DNA of 64,000 bases from Psychrobacillus mangrovi. Its GTDB lineage: Bacteria; Bacillota; Bacilli; Bacillales_A; Planococcaceae. The translations under genes were made by a program, and so were the position numbers. How positions within the stretch are numbered: position 1 is the first letter of the stretch; each line of letters begins with the position of its first letter. Positions 61,576-64,000 of the stretch are shown here, in pieces. The notes beneath the pieces were generated by a model. It ran no database searches and was not told the origin of the DNA. It saw only the letters and a list, made by a program, of their open reading frames with translations. The stretch spans positions 1 through 64,000 of the forward strand of contig NZ_JBAWSY010000017.1 of assembly GCF_037104765.1 (NCBI RefSeq), given 5' to 3'.

Positions 61576-62246
61576 AAAAGAAATGGACAACAGAGCTAGT
61601 TAAGTGTTATATGGAGCCTCATCGAAATGAAGAAAATGCTTTACCGATGGCAAAATATATGAAAAATCATTTCCCATTCTTGGGTATTAAAACACCGGAG
61701 CGTCGAATAATATTCCGCAGTCTAATTAATGAAACAGAGCTTCCGTCAGAAGAGTCATTACAGGATGAAGTATGGTCTCTTTTTTTGCAAGACGAGCGTG
61801 AATATCACTATATAGCGATTGAATTATTAGGCAAATATCAAAAGAAGCTAACTTTAAAGGATTTATCTTTTTGCCAAAAATTAATAGAAAATAAGTCATG
61901 GTGGGATAGTGTGGATTCTATTACCCCTAATATCGTTGGAGGAATCGTGAAGACCAATAGGAGTGAGGGAGAGGCTGTGATGATGGAGTGGGCTAAGTCC
62001 TCTAATATGTGGACAAATCGTGCTTCTATATTGCATCAGTTAAAATACAAGATTGATACAAATGAAGCTCTATTGTTTGCTACGATTGAGCGACATAGTG
62101 ATTCCAAAGAATTTTTTATTCAAAAAGCAATAGGTTGGGTTTTAAGAGAATATGCCAAAACAAACTCGGGATCAGTCCTTCAGTTTGTTGAAAATACAAA
62201 ACTTGCTCCTTTAAGTAAACGCGAAGCACTGAAACACTTTAAATAA
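61572..62246 (+). CDS. AlkD-like DNA alkylation repair protein
   Basis: The 224-residue protein is a HEAT-like all-helical DNA glycosylase of the AlkD family: FPFLGIKTPERRIIFRSLI near residue 34, EREYHYIAIELL near residue 75, WWDSVDSITPNIVGG near residue 110 (catalytic-site Trp and Asp), and FIQKAIGWVLREYAKT near residue 178. It removes bulky or positively charged alkyl adducts. Translational coupling to a nitroreductase may reflect linked handling of nitro-compound damage, as an inference. Confidence 0.9.
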   Translation: MKKKWTTELVKCYMEPHRNEENALPMAKYMKNHFPFLGIKTPERRIIFRSLINETELPSEESLQDEVWSLFLQDEREYHYIAIELLGKYQKKLTLKDLSFCQKLIENKSWWDSVDSITPNIVGGIVKTNRSEGEAVMMEWAKSSNMWTNRASILHQLKYKIDTNEALLFATIERHSDSKEFFIQKAIGWVLREYAKTNSGSVLQFVENTKLAPLSKREALKHFK

Positions 62247-62269
62247 ACAAATTGAAAAGTATCACCATA

Positions 62270-62360
62270 TCTCTCAGGAGTGGGTAGATTACCGAAAAAA
62301 GAGGAGCGTGAAGTGACTCAGTCACTTCACGCTCCTCAGATAGTAGACAAAAGGTAGTTG
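62270..62360 (-). repeat. Structured intergenic element, short copy 3
   Basis: CAGGAGTGGG, ATTACCG (62288-62294), AAAAAAGAGGAG and the partner GGTAG (62353-62357) align with copies 1 and 2; the outer parts are missing. The central stem GAGGAGCGTGAAGTGAC/GTCACTTCACGCTCCTC (62301-62317/62321-62337) is perfect, keeps the GTGAC/GTCAC apex and has its own lower-stem bases. On minus CTTTTTTCGG follows, so it can terminate ylbC transcription ~250 bp past the stop. Confidence 0.8.
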
Positions 62361-62452
62361 GCTAATTGTTCTCGTTCATTATTTTCTATTAACTCAAGAT
62401 TATTCTTCCTGAGAATATGAATAATAATAAGGTAGCATTTAATTGGTTTGGA

Positions 62453-62493
62453 GAAGCTTACCGCTCGCCCGCGGAAAGCGAGCGGTAAGCTTC
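62453..62493. repeat. CCGCGGAAAGCGAGC-type hairpin repeat
   Basis: GAAGCTTACCGCTCGC and GCGAGCGGTAAGCTTC pair over 16 bp around CCGCGGAAA. A decayed relative lies at 33199-33231. Confidence 0.8.
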
Positions 62494-62584
62494 GGAAAAC
62501 CTGATCTATCCTATATAAAAATAAATTCAAGTTTGTCTTCACGCTCTGATAATGTAATATTTTTGTACTGACTTCTTCGCTACT

Positions 62585-63667
62585 TTATTTCGAAAAGAAG
62601 TTTTCCGTATAATACGGGGTTTCTTCTTCATTAAATGCTGTGCCAACCCCTAAGTTTTCAAAATCTGCACTTAAAATATTTTTACGATGCCCCATAGAAT
62701 TCATTAGTCCTTCATGTGCAAATATACTACTAGATTGGCCATAAGCCAAGTTTTCTCCTGCGTAAGAAAACAGTAAACCATCATCTTCGAGTCGATCAAA
62801 AGGAGATTTTCCTTTGAGGTTTTCGTGACTAAAATAATTATGGATGGCCATATCTTCACTATGTTTTCGAGCAGTTTCACTAACTGCTTCATCATAAGTA
62901 AGAATAGAGAGACCTCGAATGACGCGTGCTGAATTTGTTAAGTCGAAAAGCTGAAACTCAAACCCTTTTTTTAGATCCTCGGAAGGCTCACCAAATGTCG
63001 ATTGATGATCTTTCTCAACAGATTTAGCTACTATTTGTAAAGCAGTAATCGTATTATTTTCATGTAGATCATAAAATATCGTTATATAATTTCCATCTAT
63101 TAAGTATAAATCATATTCCCCGGTAGTTGGTAGGATATAGACGACATTGCCTTTTTTCAGTTTTGTGAGAGGTTCGCCTAGCACAGAATGAACCTCATCT
63201 CTCGAACTGTCCATTTTCAGCCCTAAAAAAGAAGACTGTGAGGGTTGATTTGTAAACATAGCGTTTGCTACGTTATTCATATCATAAGAAACCATCATGA
63301 AATTTTGATAATTTTCATGGTACGTATGCCAAACTAAATTATACTCATTTAAGCTAACTCTTTTAGCAGCACCATGGATTTTCTCAATTTCACTTTTTTT
63401 CATACCAATTGTTATTTTATCTAGTTCTATCCCATTTCCTGCAGAAGGTACTTGTTCAGAAGAAATTGTAGTGGCCGGTTCCTCTTTTAATTCCTCCCAA
63501 TATGCTTTTGCTTCATTTAAATATTGACCGACCTCTAAAGATTCTATCCAATTATCTACGGGTGTTAAAAAGGATAAATCTACATATTCGGAAGCATACT
63601 CTTCCCATAATGGTCTAGAGAAGAAAATGGCTAAAACTAATAGTAAAAACCAACCTACTTTTCTCAT
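62585..63667 (-). CDS. YlbC-like secreted CAP (SCP/PR-1) domain protein
   Basis: The ~360-residue protein has an N-terminal signal/anchor helix (VGWFLLLVLAIFF), a CAP-associated region (about 85-225; ITIGMKKSEIEKIHG and FLGLKMDSSRDEVHSVLGEP), and a C-terminal CAP domain with HSEDMAIHNYFSHENLKG, AGENLAYG and MGHRKNIL, which includes the conserved His/Glu residues. The order matches B. subtilis YlbC. The function is unknown. ATG 63667 follows AAGGCGGTGA, and sodC lies 18 bp upstream in the same operon. Confidence 0.88.
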   Translation of the reverse strand: MRKVGWFLLLVLAIFFSRPLWEEYASEYVDLSFLTPVDNWIESLEVGQYLNEAKAYWEELKEEPATTISSEQVPSAGNGIELDKITIGMKKSEIEKIHGAAKRVSLNEYNLVWHTYHENYQNFMMVSYDMNNVANAMFTNQPSQSSFLGLKMDSSRDEVHSVLGEPLTKLKKGNVVYILPTTGEYDLYLIDGNYITIFYDLHENNTITALQIVAKSVEKDHQSTFGEPSEDLKKGFEFQLFDLTNSARVIRGLSILTYDEAVSETARKHSEDMAIHNYFSHENLKGKSPFDRLEDDGLLFSYAGENLAYGQSSSIFAHEGLMNSMGHRKNILSADFENLGVGTAFNEEETPYYTENFFSK

Positions 63668-63684
63668 CACATTCACCGCCTTAC

Positions 63685-64000
63685 TTACTTACTAATTTCA
63701 CCACAAATTATACGTTTTCCTGAATTGCCGGATGGATCTGTCTTATAATCATCCGCATTTTCATGGATAATAATAGAACTACCATCTGCATCTAATAGTG
63801 AATTACTTTTCCCTGCAGATAATACAACAGCGGGTGAAACTGTTTCTAACTCTACTTTACCATCTTCGTCAATTTCGATGTTAGGTAAATCGCCTGCATG
63901 ATATCCTTTTGGGTTTTGAAAGCCATGCTCTTTATGTTCTGGGTTAACATGTGCTCCTGCAGTAGTAAACTCTGGTTTTTCACAGATAGCCTTTTCGTGA
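63685..64000 (-). CDS. sodC: Cu/Zn superoxide dismutase, C-terminal part (cut by window end)
   Basis: The minus frame reads HEKAICEKPEFTTAGAHVNP, then GYHAGDLPNI, IIIHENADDYKTDPSGNSG and ends KRIICGEISK-stop. This is the second half of a SodC/YojM-like enzyme: the zinc-side His residues (GAHVNP, GYHAGDLPN with Asp later), the copper His in IIHENADD, the second disulfide Cys in IICGE, and the active-site region DPSGNSGKR (Arg is expected to guide superoxide). The start and the first copper histidines lie beyond 64000. The stop is 18 bp before ylbC. Confidence 0.92.
   Translation of the reverse strand, partial: HEKAICEKPEFTTAGAHVNPEHKEHGFQNPKGYHAGDLPNIEIDEDGKVELETVSPAVVLSAGKSNSLLDADGSSIIIHENADDYKTDPSGNSGKRIICGEISK

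Larger units (their letters stand above)
62247..62584. other. Intergenic region with structured element copy 3 and a GC hairpin
   Basis: The gap between alkD-like and ylbC-like genes holds the short copy 3 (about 62270-62360), including a perfect 17-bp hairpin, and the GC hairpin at 62453-62493. An open frame on minus at 62336-62542 is a product of these repeats. Confidence 0.7.

Noticed and set aside
62336..62542. Minus-strand open frame between alkD-like and ylbC-like genes
   Set aside because: It lies over two hairpin repeats and has no ribosome binding site.
1..64000. Defence system, prophage, secondary-metabolite cluster, rRNA or tRNA genes
   Set aside because: None of their marker genes or conserved RNA sequences was recognised on either strand.

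Overview
The window looks like chromosomal DNA of a low-GC, spore-forming member of the Bacillales. The SplA/SplB spore photoproduct lyase pair, S-box, L-box and MntR-type control sites, GGAGG ribosome binding sites and Bacillus-like gene pairs (mtnKA/mtnWXBD, mntABCD, tatAC, ywnA/ywnB-like, ylbC/sodC-like) all support this. Codon bias, TTG/GTG starts and GC-rich hairpin repeats between genes suggest the Planococcaceae/Caryophanaceae (Psychrobacillus, Sporosarcina or Lysinibacillus type). The genus is an inference.

Layout. 1-9.8 kb: the 3' end of a group II intron, splAB, a laccase-domain protein, a GlnK/GlnL-like two-component pair with a dicarboxylate/amino-acid symporter, an MFS transporter and an NCS1 permease. 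9.8-16.5 kb: a lysine riboswitch driving an amino-acid ABC importer, an RsbQ-like hydrolase paired with a PAS-GGDEF protein, and split CopC/CopD. 16.5-22 kb: MarR/MFS, an IsdG-like enzyme, a TraB-family membrane protein, tatC/tatA. 22-32 kb: a complete divergent methylthioribose salvage locus (mtnWXBD on minus, mtnKA on plus), each arm behind its own S-box. The plus arm continues into a ribose-type ABC importer that probably brings in methylthioribose. 33-45 kb: a TetR-controlled ABC exporter, a CapA-like protein, a methyltransferase, a TetM-like GTPase, and mntABCD behind two MntR boxes followed by an unlisted 58-residue protein. 45-64 kb: mostly single metabolic genes and small regulator-enzyme pairs (ArsR/flavin reductase, LytTR/CoA-transferase, Rrf2/NmrA-like reductase, aldehyde dehydrogenase/DUF779, nitroreductase/AlkD), then ylbC and a sodC cut by the window end.

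The least explained signals lie between genes. (i) A ~270-bp structured element occurs in two full copies and one short copy, directly after or near the 3' ends of minus-strand genes; its stems are kept by compensatory changes. (ii) Arrays built on TTCCAACTAAA have an exact 21-bp period at two loci. (iii) A palindromic family with GGATGTGCGC-like arms occurs as two full copies and two half copies. No tRNA, rRNA, CRISPR array, prophage or complete insertion sequence was recognised. All assignments come from reading the sequence and remembered family features; no database search was run.
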